Below, one piece after another: positions 1 through 9,687 of a stretch of 64,000 nucleotides of DNA. This DNA comes from an uncultured Pseudomonadota bacterium (lineage in GTDB: Bacteria; Pseudomonadota; Gammaproteobacteria; Steroidobacterales; Steroidobacteraceae). Location: contig CAILZL010000002.1 of the NCBI GenBank assembly GCA_903838705.1, forward strand, positions 1 to 64,000. The letters run 5' to 3'. The notes beneath the pieces are model-generated. The model did no database searches. It was given only the letters and a program-made list of their open reading frames with translations, and was not told where the DNA came from. The position numbers and the translations under genes are program-made. Position 1 is the first letter of the stretch; each line of letters opens with the position of its first letter.

Positions 1-24
1 CTGACCGCAATAATGACTACGCAT
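1..24 (-). CDS. aspS: Aspartyl-tRNA synthetase, N-terminal 8 codons (runs off the left edge)
   Basis: An ATG at 24-22 on the minus strand opens the peptide MRSHYCGQ, which continues past the window edge. Aspartyl-tRNA synthetases of this group start MRTxYCGQ, just ahead of the OB-fold anticodon-binding domain. The gene lies 120 bases downstream of the FmdB-type gene on the same strand, and an fmdB-(DUF502)-aspS order is common in proteobacteria; here no DUF502 gene intervenes. Only eight codons are visible, so the call rests on this signature plus context. Confidence 0.72.
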
Positions 25-144
25 GGAAAAGACCCGAATAATGAGGCCGCGAATGTTACGGAGGCCGCCCTACCCTAGCAAGGCTCAGCCTCCGTTATTT
101 GCTGTGAATCCGGCCGATCCGGCAGGGCAAGCCGGAACTGAAGA

Positions 145-597
145 TTATTTCTTCCGGGCAACTGGTCTGGCAGGACGCTTGGTTGCGGCTTTTTTCACCG
201 CCTTTTTCCTGGACGGCGCTTTTTTGACGGACTTCCTGACCGGCTTGGCCGGTGCCCGGCTCGATTTGCTCGTCTTGCTTGCAGGTTTCCGGGCTGTCTT
301 TTTCGCCACCGCCTTCTTCAAGGCCTTGCTGGCGCGCACGGTGGTCTTCTTGTCATCGCCGTCCGACTTGGAAGCGGGCTCCTTGTCGTCCACAAGATTG
401 CGTTTGTTTTCCTTGTCAGACTTGAAATCAGTTTCATACCAGCCGGCACCCTTGAGTCGGAACACCGGCGCCGAAATCAGCCGCTTCAGCGTTGGCTTGC
501 CACAGCTGGGACACTTCTTGAGCGGTGGCTCGGAAATCTTCTGCATGGTTTCAACGTAAAACTGGCAAGCAGAACATTCGTATTCGTAGAAAGGCAT
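145..597 (-). CDS. FmdB-family zinc-ribbon protein with basic Lys/Ala tail
   Basis: A 150-residue protein. The N-terminal 45 residues are the FmdB / CxxC_CxxC regulatory zinc ribbon: C8-x2-C11 and C29-x2-C32, with the typical start MPFYEYEC. Residues 65-150 are low-complexity and rich in Lys, Ala, Arg and Ser, like histone-H1-type tails, which suggests nucleic-acid binding. The start is the second ATG (597), because the first ATG (603) sits directly against the GGTGAG ribosome site, while 597 has normal spacing. The family's molecular function is unsettled; the aspS neighbourhood is conserved. Domain assignment is confident, role is not. Confidence 0.85.
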   Translation of the reverse strand: MPFYEYECSACQFYVETMQKISEPPLKKCPSCGKPTLKRLISAPVFRLKGAGWYETDFKSDKENKRNLVDDKEPASKSDGDDKKTTVRASKALKKAVAKKTARKPASKTSKSSRAPAKPVRKSVKKAPSRKKAVKKAATKRPARPVARKK

Positions 598-698
598 GTG
601 CATCTCACCCGATCAAGTAGGAACTCAGGACACAGAGTATCCCGCATCATAGAGACACTTGGATATTGTTCAAGAGTCACAGTTGCATGACGCCGGCT

Positions 699-3272
699 TC
701 ACCGGCTGAACACCAACTCACCCTTGCTGGCAGTGACCTGCACTTTTGCGCCCGGCCCGAACTCGCCACGCAACATGCGCTGCGCCAGCGGGTTCTCAAG
801 CTGAGTCTGGATGGCACGCTTGAGCGGTCGTGCGCCATACACCGGATCGAAGCCCGCCACACCCAGCAGATCGCGCGCTGCATCATCAAGCGTAATAGCA
901 ATGTCGCGCTCCGCAAGTCGCTTGCGCAGAATGCCAAGCTGGATATCCACGATGGAACGCAGTTCCGCACGGCCCAGCGGATGGAATACCACAATGTCAT
1001 CCACGCGATTGATGAACTCGGGACGGAAGTGCTGGCCGACGATCTCCATCACTGCTGACTTCATCTTGTCGTAGTTAGCTTCACCGCTGAGTTCCTGAAT
1101 CACCTGCGAACCGAGATTGGAAGTCATGATCACCACGGTGTTACGGAAATCCACAGTACGACCCTGACCGTCTGTCAGACGACCATCATCCAGCACCTGC
1201 AACAGTACGTTGAATACATCTGGATGAGCTTTCTCTACTTCGTCGAGCAGGATTACGGAATAGGGACGCCGGCGCACCGCTTCGGTGAGATAACCACCTT
1301 CCTCGTAACCCACATAGCCCGGCGGAGCACCGATCAGGCGCGCGACAGAATGCTTTTCCATGAACTCGGACATATCAATCCGCACCATGGCTTCTTCAGT
1401 ATCAAACAGGAATTCAGCCAGCGCCTTGCATAGCTCGGTCTTGCCCACACCGGTCGGGCCCAGGAACAGGAACGAACCATTGGGACGGTTCGGATCGGAA
1501 ATACCTGCACGCGAACGACGGATGGCATCCGACACAGCTGACACAGCTTCACGCTGTCCGACTACGCGCTGACCCAGCGATTCTTCCATGCGCAGCAACT
1601 TCTCGCGCTCACCTTCCAGCATTTTGGACACGGGAATACCTGTCCACTTGGACACGACTTCGGCGATTTCTTCCTCGGTCACCTTGTTACGCAGCAATCT
1701 GGTTTCCTGCTGCTCGGCCTGCGCCGCCTGCGAAAGCCTTTTTTCCAGATCCGGAATGCGGCCGTATTGCAGCTCGGACATCTTCGCCAGATTCTGCGCA
1801 CGCCGCGCCGACTCCAGTTCCATACGTGCCCGTTCCAGTTCTTCCTTGATACTGGCTGAACTTTGCACCTCTGCTTTTTCAGCCTTCCACACTTCCTCAA
1901 GGTCGGAATATTCCTTTTCCAGCGCATCAAGCTGGTCATGCAGCATGCCAAGCCGCTTCTTCGACGCATCATCAGATTCTTTCTTGAGCGCTTCGCGTTC
2001 AATCTTGAGCTGGATAATGCGACGCTCCAGCTTGTCCATCTCCTCCGGTTTGGAGTCGATTTCCATACGGATGCGTGAACCGGCTTCGTCGATCAGATCA
2101 ATAGCCTTGTCAGGCAGCTGACGATCCGTGATATAGCGATGCGACAGGGTTGCGGCCGCAACAATGGCAGGGTCAGTAATGTCCACACCATGATGCACTT
2201 CATATCGTTCCTTCAGACCACGCAGGATGGCGATGGTGTCTTCGACTGACGGCTCATTCACCAGCACTTTCTGGAAGCGTCGTTCCAGAGCGGCGTCCTT
2301 TTCAATGTACTTGCGATATTCATCGAGCGTGGTGGCACCCACACAATGCAGCTCACCTCGCGCCAGTGCCGGCTTGAGCATGTTGCCTGCATCCATTGCG
2401 CCCTCGGCCTTGCCGGCACCGACCATGGTGTGTAATTCATCAATGAACAGGATGATCTGACCTTCCTGCTTCTTGAGATCATTCAATACCGCCTTCAGGC
2501 GCTCTTCAAATTCACCACGGAATTTTGCACCCGCAATCAGCGCACCCATATCCAGCGCCAGAATCCGCTTGTTACGGATGCCTTCCGGCACTTCACCATT
2601 GATGATGCGCAGCGCAAGGCCCTCAACGATGGCAGTCTTGCCGACACCGGGCTCACCAATCAGTACCGGATTGTTCTTGGTACGTCGCTGCAACACCTGC
2701 ACGGTGCGACGTATTTCATCATCACGCCCGATCACCGGATCAAGTTTGCCCTGAGCAGCACGGGCAGTCAGATCCACACAGTATTTTTCCAGTGCCTGAC
2801 GTGATTCTTCAGCATTGGGATCATCTACCTTGTCACCACCGCGCAGCTCATCAATAGATTTTTCCAGCGCTCCCTTGAGCACACCGGCATTGCGCAGGAT
2901 GGAACCCACCTGCCCTTTATCATCCAGTGCCGCCAGCAGAAACAGTTCACTGGAGATGTATTGATCTCCGCGCTTCTGCGCCAGCTTATCGGTGAGATTC
3001 AGCAGCTTGTTAAGATCATTGGAAAGAAGGACATCGCCGGCATGTCCCTCAACCTTGGGCAGACGATCCAGTGCTTCCGTCACCTGGGTTCGCAGCTGAT
3101 TGAGATTGGCGCCGGTCTTGTCGAGCAGAGGCCGCACCGAGCCGCCCTTCTGCTCCATCAAAGCCTGCAACAGATGCAGCGGATCAATGTACTGATTATC
3201 GCGACCCACCGCCAATGACTGTGCATCAGCCAGTGCCATCTGGAATTTACTGGTCAGTTTGTCCTGTCGCAT
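699..3272 (-). CDS. clpB: ATP-dependent disaggregase ClpB
   Basis: An 857-residue class I AAA+ chaperone of normal full length. It works with DnaK/DnaJ/GrpE to pull polypeptides out of aggregates in the cytoplasm. Visible parts in order: the N-terminal Clp repeat domain (1-145); first AAA+ module with Walker A GEPGVGKT at about 206-213; the long coiled-coil middle domain (about 410-530), Glu/Lys/Arg-rich; and a second AAA+ module with GPTGVGKT near residue 605 and a conserved D2-small domain at the C-terminus. The start [11 protein letters not shown] matches the family. A sigma-32-like promoter lies just upstream (3311-3338), as expected for a heat-shock gene. Confidence 0.98.
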   Translation of the reverse strand: MRQDKLTSKFQMALADAQSLAVGRDNQYIDPLHLLQALMEQKGGSVRPLLDKTGANLNQLRTQVTEALDRLPKVEGHAGDVLLSNDLNKLLNLTDKLAQKRGDQYISSELFLLAALDDKGQVGSILRNAGVLKGALEKSIDELRGGDKVDDPNAEESRQALEKYCVDLTARAAQGKLDPVIGRDDEIRRTVQVLQRRTKNNPVLIGEPGVGKTAIVEGLALRIINGEVPEGIRNKRILALDMGALIAGAKFRGEFEERLKAVLNDLKKQEGQIILFIDELHTMVGAGKAEGAMDAGNMLKPALARGELHCVGATTLDEYRKYIEKDAALERRFQKVLVNEPSVEDTIAILRGLKERYEVHHGVDITDPAIVAAATLSHRYITDRQLPDKAIDLIDEAGSRIRMEIDSKPEEMDKLERRIIQLKIEREALKKESDDASKKRLGMLHDQLDALEKEYSDLEEVWKAEKAEVQSSASIKEELERARMELESARRAQNLAKMSELQYGRIPDLEKRLSQAAQAEQQETRLLRNKVTEEEIAEVVSKWTGIPVSKMLEGEREKLLRMEESLGQRVVGQREAVSAVSDAIRRSRAGISDPNRPNGSFLFLGPTGVGKTELCKALAEFLFDTEEAMVRIDMSEFMEKHSVARLIGAPPGYVGYEEGGYLTEAVRRRPYSVILLDEVEKAHPDVFNVLLQVLDDGRLTDGQGRTVDFRNTVVIMTSNLGSQVIQELSGEANYDKMKSAVMEIVGQHFRPEFINRVDDIVVFHPLGRAELRSIVDIQLGILRKRLAERDIAITLDDAARDLLGVAGFDPVYGARPLKRAIQTQLENPLAQRMLRGEFGPGAKVQVTASKGELVFSR

Positions 3273-3310
3273 TGAATTGAGCTCATTAGCAATAATTGAA
3301 GTTGCGGACT

Positions 3311-3338
3311 ATCTAGGGATGAAGTACCGGATTTCAAC
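3311..3338 (-). promoter_or_regulatory. Candidate sigma-32 (heat-shock) promoter of clpB
   Basis: On the minus strand, GTTGAAA (3338-3332) is followed after 13 bases by CCCTAGAT (3318-3311), about 40 bases ahead of the clpB ATG. The sigma-32 consensus is CTTGAAA, 11-16 bases, CCCCATnT, so the -35 matches 6 of 7 and the -10 is a partial match. The position and the clpB target make this plausible; no transcript start is known. Confidence 0.5.
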
Positions 3339-3394
3339 CTGCGGAAAACCCTGAGTATGAAGTGCTGTGTCATCTCCAAACGGATACAGAAGCG

Positions 3395-4138
3395 TCACTC
3401 CAGCCAGATCAGGGAGGCCATACGCCCACACTTTCCATCGCGCCGATAGGAAAAAAACCGCGACTCATCGCTGTAGGTACACAGGCCACCACCATACACG
3501 GCATACACACCCAGTCGCGCCAGATCCTGACGTGCCAGCAGATAAAGATCAGCAAGCCAGTGACCGGCACGGTGACTTGGCCGGAAGGCCTGCGCCGCAG
3601 CCGCATCGCGCGCGGTAAAGGCAATCCGCACCTCCTCACCCACTTCAAAAGCATCGGGACCGATTGCCGGACCCAGCCAGGCCATCAACTGCGAGCCGGG
3701 CAACCCCAGCGAATTGACCGTAGATTCCAGTACTCCGCCAGCAAGCCCGCGCCAACCGGCATGAGCAGCCGCAACCCGATCACCCTCGCGATTGCAGAAC
3801 AGGACCGGCAGGCAGTCAGCCGTCATCACCACACAAACTTGCCCGGCAGTGCGTGCGATACAGGCATCGGCTTCGGGTGGCGCTGCCCATTTGCCTGCTT
3901 CAATCACACGGCTGCCATGTACCTGATTCAACCAGCAGGGTTCGTCAGGCAAGCGCAAGGCTTCTCTCAAACGCTGACGATTGCTTCGCACTGCTTCGGG
4001 CGCATCGCCGACATGATCGCCCAGATTGAGGCTATCGAACGGCAACTCACTCACACCGCCTGTGCGCAGCATTGAAGCCGTGCGCACATTGGCGGGTGCC
4101 GGCCATTCCGCCTGTAACCATTCAAATTGCAGACGCAT
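3395..4138 (-). CDS. pgeF: Peptidoglycan editing factor PgeF (YfiH, DUF152 / multicopper-polyphenol-oxidase fold)
   Basis: A 247-residue cytosolic protein of the YfiH/PgeF family. The metal-site residues are present: NQVHG with H74, TADCLPV with C109, and AAHAGWRG with H126. The C-terminal block GGGLCTYSD...FFSYRRDG...RMASLIWL is diagnostic. Family members are reported to hydrolyse wrongly incorporated L-Ser from UDP-MurNAc precursors and to act on purine nucleosides or polyphenols in other homologues. Its ATG overlaps the rluD stop by one base, so it is translationally coupled to rluD, the usual proteobacterial arrangement. Confidence 0.93.
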   Translation of the reverse strand: MRLQFEWLQAEWPAPANVRTASMLRTGGVSELPFDSLNLGDHVGDAPEAVRSNRQRLREALRLPDEPCWLNQVHGSRVIEAGKWAAPPEADACIARTAGQVCVVMTADCLPVLFCNREGDRVAAAHAGWRGLAGGVLESTVNSLGLPGSQLMAWLGPAIGPDAFEVGEEVRIAFTARDAAAAQAFRPSHRAGHWLADLYLLARQDLARLGVYAVYGGGLCTYSDESRFFSYRRDGKCGRMASLIWLE

Positions 4139-5151
4139 CAGGCACCGCGTGGATCAGCTGCGCGGGCTTTGGCCGCCGCCTTTTCACTGGCTTTCAGATC
4201 AGTTGCCAGTGCCTTGATAAGCTGCTTCATGTCGGCTGGCAAGGGCGATTCGTAACTCACCTGCTTGTGGGTGACCGGATGCGTGAATTCCAGTCTGGCC
4301 GCATGCAATGCCTGACGACTGAAGTTGCGCAATGTTTCATCAAATGCAGCACTGGCACCCTTGGGTATGACCAGACGCTTGCCATACACACTATCGCCCA
4401 CCAGCGGGTAACCAATGTGCGAAAGGTGTACACGAATCTGATGTGTGCGACCTGTCTCAAGCTGCACGCGCACATGGGTATGAGCGCGGAATCGGGTCAC
4501 AACGCGGTAATGACTGACGGCATCACGGCCATCAGAGCGAATCATCATTTTCACCCGATCGGTAGTATGACGACCGATAGGTTTATCAACGGTGCCGCCT
4601 GCGGTCATCACACCTACACACACGGCTTCGTAATGACGCTGCACTGCATGTGCCTCAATCATTTCCGTCAGTGCGGTGTGCGCTTCCAGCGTACGTGCAA
4701 TAACCAGCAGGCCGCTGGTTTCCTTATCGATACGGTGCACGATACCGGCCCGAGGCAGGACACCCAGCTTTGGATCATGGTGCAGCAGCGCATTCTGCAA
4801 GGTGCCCGCCGCATTGCCTGCGCCGGGATGCACAACCAGACCTGCCGGCTTGTTCACCACCAGCAGGTGCCTGTCTTCATGCACGATATCCAGGGCAATG
4901 TCCTGCGCCTGCACCCGGGTGTCCACTTCGAACACCGGGGTAACCTCGACCTGTTCACCGCCGAGCACGGCATCCTTGGGACGCATCTGCCGGCCGCTGA
5001 TCTGCACCTGCCCACCCTCTATCCATGCCTTGATACGAGTGCGGGAATATTCTGGCAATAGCTGGGACAACACCTGATCCAGGCGCTGCCCGGCCGATTC
5101 GTAGGGAATGCTCAGATGATGGCTGGTAATTTCTGGATCGGCGGCAGGCAT
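4138..5151 (-). CDS. rluD: 23S rRNA pseudouridine(1911/1915/1917) synthase RluD
   Basis: A 337-residue RluA-family pseudouridine synthase. An N-terminal S4 RNA-binding domain (about 20-75) precedes the catalytic domain with the motif HRIDKETSGLL; D142 is the catalytic aspartate. RGRTHQIR-type and GDxxYG motifs follow in the C-terminal half (GRTHQIRVH and GDSVYG are visible). It modifies helix 69 of 23S rRNA in the large ribosomal subunit. The gene is divergent from bamD, with 118 bases between the starts, and precedes pgeF, matching the rluD-pgeF-clpB order seen in many Gammaproteobacteria. The C-terminal tail is Lys/Ala-rich. Confidence 0.95.
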   Translation of the reverse strand: MPAADPEITSHHLSIPYESAGQRLDQVLSQLLPEYSRTRIKAWIEGGQVQISGRQMRPKDAVLGGEQVEVTPVFEVDTRVQAQDIALDIVHEDRHLLVVNKPAGLVVHPGAGNAAGTLQNALLHHDPKLGVLPRAGIVHRIDKETSGLLVIARTLEAHTALTEMIEAHAVQRHYEAVCVGVMTAGGTVDKPIGRHTTDRVKMMIRSDGRDAVSHYRVVTRFRAHTHVRVQLETGRTHQIRVHLSHIGYPLVGDSVYGKRLVIPKGASAAFDETLRNFSRQALHAARLEFTHPVTHKQVSYESPLPADMKQLIKALATDLKASEKAAAKARAADPRGA

Positions 5152-5269
5152 GGGCAGTCAGAAACAATTGCGGGATGGTGAGTCTACACGTAGCGGCAAG
5201 GCACGATGAACATTACCAGCTATACTGCCGGCCGCCTTTACCTTCCACCCGTATCCGATTGACGGTTTC

Positions 5270-6082
5270 ATGAGCAATTTCATCCCGTTTTCGACCCGCA
5301 AATTGGCAGCTCTGATCCTGGTCGCGCTGACCCTCACGGCTTGCAGCACCTTTCGCTCGACCAAGATTACCAATGCCGATCAGCTTTACGACAAGGCCAA
5401 GCAGGATCTGGGTAATCGTGATTTCGCCATCGCCATCAAGAATCTGGAATTGCTGGAAGCACGTTATCCCTTCAGCAATGCCACACGCCAGGCACAACTG
5501 GACATGCTGTATGCCTATTACGAGAACGGGGACCGTGAGAACGTCATTGATCAGGCTGATCAGTTCATCCGTGAAAACCCCACTCATCCGCGTGTGGATT
5601 ACGCTTACTACATGAAGGGACTGGCCAACTTTGATCGTGACCGTAACTTTTTTGAACGCTGGTTCCGTGTCGACCTGAGCAAGCGCCCGCCTGAAAATTC
5701 ACGCACATCGTTCCAGGCATTCCAGTTGCTGGTCCAGCGTTTCCCTGAGAGCCAGTACGCGCCCGATGCACGCCAGCGGATGATTTTTCTGCGTAACCGT
5801 CTGGCCAGCTATGAAGTATACGTAGCTCGTTATTACATCAACCGTGGTGCCTATGTGGCAGCACTGAATCGTGTCAGGTTCGCAATTGAAAACTATGACG
5901 GCGCCCCAGCTCTACGTGAAGCGCTGGAAATATCCCGGGATGCCTATACTCAACTCGGCATGAAGGATCTGGCTGAAAAAAGCGCACGCGTGCTTGCTGA
6001 AAATTTTCCGGATCAGAAAAAGCAACTGCCGGGACTCTTCAGAATCACTGATTTGAGCCTCTGGGTGTCACCCACATATTGA
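5270..6082 (+). CDS. bamD: Outer-membrane assembly lipoprotein BamD (ComL/YfiO)
   Basis: A 270-residue lipoprotein, the essential accessory subunit of the BAM complex that inserts beta-barrel proteins into the outer membrane. A signal peptide ends in a lipobox LTAC with lipidated C25. The mature part holds tetratricopeptide-like helices, including DQLYDKAKQDL, RYPFSNATRQAQLD and PTHPRVDYAYYMKGL, which are conserved BamD signatures. It is divergently placed from rluD. The last 38 bases overlap the convergent DUF4442 gene, so both 3' ends are coding on opposite strands. Confidence 0.96.
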   Translation: MSNFIPFSTRKLAALILVALTLTACSTFRSTKITNADQLYDKAKQDLGNRDFAIAIKNLELLEARYPFSNATRQAQLDMLYAYYENGDRENVIDQADQFIRENPTHPRVDYAYYMKGLANFDRDRNFFERWFRVDLSKRPPENSRTSFQAFQLLVQRFPESQYAPDARQRMIFLRNRLASYEVYVARYYINRGAYVAALNRVRFAIENYDGAPALREALEISRDAYTQLGMKDLAEKSARVLAENFPDQKKQLPGLFRITDLSLWVSPTY

Positions 6083-6515
6083 TATCGGCATGGGCAACCT
6101 TGATACCGTCCTGATCAAATATTTCAACCGGCACGATGCAATCCACGCCTGCGCCAATTTCTTCAGGCAAATTTATTCTCGCTCTGGCGTGTGCGGCCAA
6201 CCGGCATTTGGCGAGGTAGTGCACCTGCATGCCCTTGGGAATCCAGCGGCGGTCTGGCGTAATGGTTGCTTCAATGCCCACACCCGCCACCAATTCAGCA
6301 AGATTGCATAGCGCAATCGCATGGATGGTGCCGATATGGTTCTGCACACTGCGGCGTCGCGTGATGTGCGCTTCAGCCAACCCCGGTTCCAGCCGGTCAA
6401 AGCGGGGATGAATGGAGCCGAAGTAAGGCGCCCGCAAACACACTGCGCGGGTAAACAACCACCGACCCGCAGGATAACGGGAAAGCCTCCGGTACAACGC
6501 CAGCATGCTGTTCAT
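6045..6515 (-). CDS. DUF4442 (hotdog-fold, thioesterase-like) protein
   Basis: A protein of about 156 residues with the DUF4442 pattern: a region containing RFDRLEPG, then NHIGTIHAIALCNLAE and GMQVHYLAKC, which resembles the core of hotdog-fold acyl-CoA thioesterases. Substrate is unknown. The reading frame is open further upstream (to 6599), but similarity starts near MNSMLALYRRL, so 6515 is chosen; a Shine-Dalgarno site for this ATG is not obvious. Its 3' end overlaps that of bamD by 38 bases. A strong terminator (6598-6627) separates it from the ComEA-like gene. Confidence 0.7.
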   Translation of the reverse strand: MNSMLALYRRLSRYPAGRWLFTRAVCLRAPYFGSIHPRFDRLEPGLAEAHITRRRSVQNHIGTIHAIALCNLAELVAGVGIEATITPDRRWIPKGMQVHYLAKCRLAAHARARINLPEEIGAGVDCIVPVEIFDQDGIKVAHADINMWVTPRGSNQ

Positions 6516-6597
6516 GACTGGCTGTGAGCATAAGTCTCCTGCGCGCAGGAAACCAGCTGGAATGCACATCCATTTCAGACAGATGACGCATTGAAAC

Positions 6598-6627
6598 AAA
6601 AAAGCCCGGTCAGGTTAATGACCGGGC
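6598..6627 (-). terminator. Rho-independent terminator after the ComEA-like gene
   Basis: A perfect 9-bp stem (GCCCGGTCA 6604-6612 with TGACCGGGC 6619-6627) has a 6-base loop and, on the minus strand, is followed by six U (6603-6598). It sits 67 bases past the stop of the minus-strand gene ending at 6694. This is a textbook intrinsic terminator. Confidence 0.92.
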
Positions 6628-6693
6628 CTTGCTACGGTATATCATGAAGCTTTCAGTCGAAGCGTACGCAGAGCTCACGCCCTGCATCAGCGC

Positions 6694-7083
6694 TCAATTG
6701 TGTTTCTGCTTCTTTTCGCCTTTTGCATTCGCGCCTTTACCAGCCTGCTTGGCGATAATCATATCCTTGATTGCGTCGTACTCTGTCTGGGAAAGAATGT
6801 TCTTTGCGACCAGATCATCTTTGCCGCTCCATGGACGACCATCCACAATCGCCTTCGCCTTGGCATCACCAATCTTGGGCAGAGCTGCAAGTTCTTTGGC
6901 AGTTGCTGAATTGATGTCGACCATGGTGCCATTTTTCGCTGCGCCTTTGGTGGCTGCCTTGGCCTCATGGGTTTTGCCTGTGGCAGCCGACGCAGAAGAG
7001 CTGGCTGCGGCCGACTGTTGAGCGCAAGCAATACCAGAGAACCCACACATCAGAACGGCGGCAAGGGTGATGAATCTTTTCAT
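6694..7083 (-). CDS. Exported helix-hairpin-helix protein, ComEA-like
   Basis: A 129-residue protein with an N-terminal signal peptide (MKRFITLAAVLM... with processing likely near the IACAQQ segment), an Ala/Lys/Ser-rich linker, and one helix-hairpin-helix domain (about 54-110). The HhH domain contains VDINSATAKELAALPKIGDAKA, the hallmark of the ComEA / DUF655 family. ComEA binds incoming DNA in the periplasm during transformation, but many short HhH proteins of this type have no proven competence role. The start at 7083 is chosen because AGGAGG lies 8 bases upstream; the frame is open to 7128. The tail is rich in Lys and Gly. Confidence 0.85.
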   Translation of the reverse strand: MKRFITLAAVLMCGFSGIACAQQSAAASSSASAATGKTHEAKAATKGAAKNGTMVDINSATAKELAALPKIGDAKAKAIVDGRPWSGKDDLVAKNILSQTEYDAIKDMIIAKQAGKGANAKGEKKQKHN

Positions 7084-7366
7084 AAAGCCTCCTGAAAAAA
7101 CAAATCGAATTGACATGTTCAACGGCACTCATCTGACATTACGTGCAGATGTTACTGGTATCTAATCACAACAGAGTGAACACAGGCGGACATTAAAAAA
7201 ATATAAGGTCACGTAAGCCGGCCAAGTAGCTACGGCCTGCTTGGCTTGCCCTTACATTTTTCTCGACAGATGCAATCCTTGACAACCACAGGTACCGCAG
7301 GTCACATAGCTTACCAGTCTGTATCATCACATCCGTCCAACAGACAAACACTCGTGCGGAGCGATC

Positions 7367-8401
7367 ATGAATCGGTCTAATCTTCTCCCCTTGTCACACG
7401 CCACTCTGCGCCGGGAATTTCTGCAAGGAATGGCAGCTATCGGTACAAGCGCTGTCCTTCCGGGAACTGTGCTGGGTGCACAACAAGCCAGGGCCAGCAG
7501 AATTGATGTGCATGGGCACTTCATGTCACCGATCATGATCGAAACTATCGGTGCTCAGGAGCTTGGCAACTTCGCCACCTGGTCAGCAGCAAAGCATCTG
7601 GACACGATGGAAGAAAACGGTGTTGCAACCACCATGATTTCCATACCGCCTCACTACGACCCGGAGCTGGTTGATCGCGTTGCCCGACCCACCAATGAAT
7701 TTGGTGCGCGTCTTGCCCAGGATCACCCGGGAAGATTCGGGCTGATGGCGTTTCTGCCGATGCCGCACATCGACACGACTTTGCGTGAGATCGAATACGC
7801 ACTGGATACGCTCAAAGCCGATGGCGTTGCCATGTATACCAATTACGGCGACAAGTGGCTGGGTGACCCGGTTTTCAATCCGGTACTCGAAGAACTCAAC
7901 CGGCGTCACGCTGTGGTATTTGCTCACCCGATCAGCGCCGATTGCTGCAAGGCGCTGCTGCCCAATGTGGCCGATACCACCATTGAATGGCAGACCGACA
8001 CGACACGTGCAATTGCCAACATGCTTTTCAGTGGTGCTGCATCCCGTTATCCCAATGTGAAAATGATCTTCTCGCATGGCGGGGGAACCATGCCGTTTCT
8101 GGTTGAGCGCTTCAATGCTGCGGCGGCCAATGCAAAGTACAAGGAATATTTCCCGCAAGGCTTTGCCGGCGCGGCCGCAAAAATGTTTTTTGATACGGCA
8201 TGGACCTCAAATGCAGTGGCAATGACCGCACTGAGGACTGTCGTGCCGATTTCACAAATCCTGTTAGGTACCGATTATCCCGCACGTACCGTGACAGACC
8301 ATGTGAAAGGCCTTCAGCAGTGCGGCGTGTTCAACGCCACAGAGTTACAACAGATTGAGCGTGGCAACGCCCTGACTTTGTTTCCTCGACTCAGGGCTTA
8401 A
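7367..8401 (+). CDS. Tat-exported amidohydrolase-2 family protein (ACMSD-like metal hydrolase/decarboxylase)
   Basis: A 344-residue protein. An N-terminal twin-arginine signal is visible: LRREFLQG at 14-21 followed by a hydrophobic stretch ending near AQQARA. The TIM-barrel metal site of amidohydrolase-2 / ACMSD-type enzymes is present: HGH (H49, H51), FAHP (H187), FSHGGG (H237) and GTDYP (D303). Family members hydrolyse or decarboxylate aromatic and cyclic carboxylates; the substrate here is unknown. GGAG precedes the ATG at good spacing. It is convergent with a dihaem cytochrome c 20 bases away. Export of this fold is less usual than cytoplasmic location. Confidence 0.87.
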   Translation: MNRSNLLPLSHATLRREFLQGMAAIGTSAVLPGTVLGAQQARASRIDVHGHFMSPIMIETIGAQELGNFATWSAAKHLDTMEENGVATTMISIPPHYDPELVDRVARPTNEFGARLAQDHPGRFGLMAFLPMPHIDTTLREIEYALDTLKADGVAMYTNYGDKWLGDPVFNPVLEELNRRHAVVFAHPISADCCKALLPNVADTTIEWQTDTTRAIANMLFSGAASRYPNVKMIFSHGGGTMPFLVERFNAAAANAKYKEYFPQGFAGAAAKMFFDTAWTSNAVAMTALRTVVPISQILLGTDYPARTVTDHVKGLQQCGVFNATELQQIERGNALTLFPRLRA

Positions 8402-8421
8402 GTCTGCACCCATTCATCTGA

Positions 8422-9408
8422 CTAAGGAGTCAATGAACCAAGGTAGGCTGAAATTGAAATGATGTCGTCCTCACTCAGTCTGGCGACCACTTCTTTCATT
8501 AGCGCAACACCTGCACCCGCACTGGAACCATTCTGGATGCCTATCAGCTGGCGAGTGATATAGACAGGCTGCAAGCCGGCGAGTCTGGGTACTTCACCCA
8601 TTCCATGCAGGGTTTCGCCGTGACACAAGACACACTGCAGGGTCTTGCCGGCGTTGCCTGTTTTCACGAGTTGCTCACCTTTGGCAATACTGCCCGGTGG
8701 GACATAGGCGATGAACGTTGAATGCGGATCGCGATTCAGGGTACGGATGGGATCCACAGGCAGCTGGATAATACGCTGACCGATCGGTTCGGTGCCTCCC
8801 TCCGGGTGCAACATACGAATACGACCCAATGCACTGATGTAGGTTCGAGGCACTTCTGCTGTTTCAATCACCTTGACCCAGGGTCGTGGCTTGAGTGAAG
8901 AAAAATACTGAGCAGCCTTGAGCATGTCCTCATCAGAAAGGGTCTTCGCAATCTCATTCATGCGGGCCGGCTCTTTGCGCGAATCGTTCCTGAAATATTC
9001 AAGCTGCCGGACAAAATAACCAACGGGGAGCCCTGCCAGATCCGCATTTTCAGGATGCCCCTGACCCGACATCATATGGCAGGAACCACAAGCCCAGGCT
9101 GGCCCGCCCTGGCCACCGGCCACCACTCTTGGTGGAACCGGATGTTCATCGGGATACCAGTCCGGCGGCTCCTTGAAACTTTCGGTCACTGATGCATCGT
9201 ATTCTTTTGCACTGCCGGGAAGATGCACTGACCCCTTCAATTCAATTACTTCCGGCTGGACAGGATCAACGATGTGGTACGCCCAAACGGGCAAACCATT
9301 CGGCCCGGTCGCAGATGATTCTGTTCCGGCGGTCATCACACAACCAATCGTGATGAAGCATGTGGTGATGGGCAGGCAGGACAGCAGAATCCTGCAAAAA
9401 GTCCTCAT
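8422..9408 (-). CDS. Dihaem cytochrome c, probably membrane-anchored or periplasmic
   Basis: A 328-residue protein with two class I haem c motifs: CGSCH (about 107-111) and CVLCH (about 259-263). Each is followed by the LAGL(P/Q)xxYxxRQL pattern of cytochrome c4/c553-like domains, with Met ligands likely in RMNEIAKTLSDED- and ALMKEVVARLSEDD-type segments. The N-terminus is hydrophobic with a Cys near residue 23, so it may be a signal peptide or a weak lipobox. The start at 9408 has GGAG upstream; the frame extends to 9471 without support. It probably passes electrons in the periplasm; partners are unknown. Confidence 0.85.
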   Translation of the reverse strand: MRTFCRILLSCLPITTCFITIGCVMTAGTESSATGPNGLPVWAYHIVDPVQPEVIELKGSVHLPGSAKEYDASVTESFKEPPDWYPDEHPVPPRVVAGGQGGPAWACGSCHMMSGQGHPENADLAGLPVGYFVRQLEYFRNDSRKEPARMNEIAKTLSDEDMLKAAQYFSSLKPRPWVKVIETAEVPRTYISALGRIRMLHPEGGTEPIGQRIIQLPVDPIRTLNRDPHSTFIAYVPPGSIAKGEQLVKTGNAGKTLQCVLCHGETLHGMGEVPRLAGLQPVYITRQLIGIQNGSSAGAGVALMKEVVARLSEDDIISISAYLGSLTP

Positions 9409-9687
9409 GAATGCACTCCGGGATTGATAACAGGGGCAAAGTTGCGCAACGAACTGACCGGCCATCGGCAAACGCAGGTGTCAATTCAGCTGCAACATCG
9501 GAGGATAAACGCAAGGAACAGGGTCAGCCAGCCCTGTTGCGTAATGAACATAAATGAACCCGAGCCATATTCGGGCTCGACATGGTCCGAATGTGAGCTA
9601 AAGCAATCCATTCTGAGGCCGATAATTGCACCGTATTGTGTACTTTAAATTGGCACCTCCTCACCAGCAGACAAAAAGCGACAACAA

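Noticed and set aside
699-3272. Many long open frames antisense to clpB (and likewise to rho, rhlB, SNF2, cstA, DUF349 and metZ)
   Set aside because: They lie fully opposite well-recognised genes, lack ribosome sites, and arise from the codon bias of the real frame.
7129-7366. A promoter or small gene in the gap ahead of the amidohydrolase
   Set aside because: Only an isolated CCAAG/CTTGG pairing was seen; no convincing promoter or frame.
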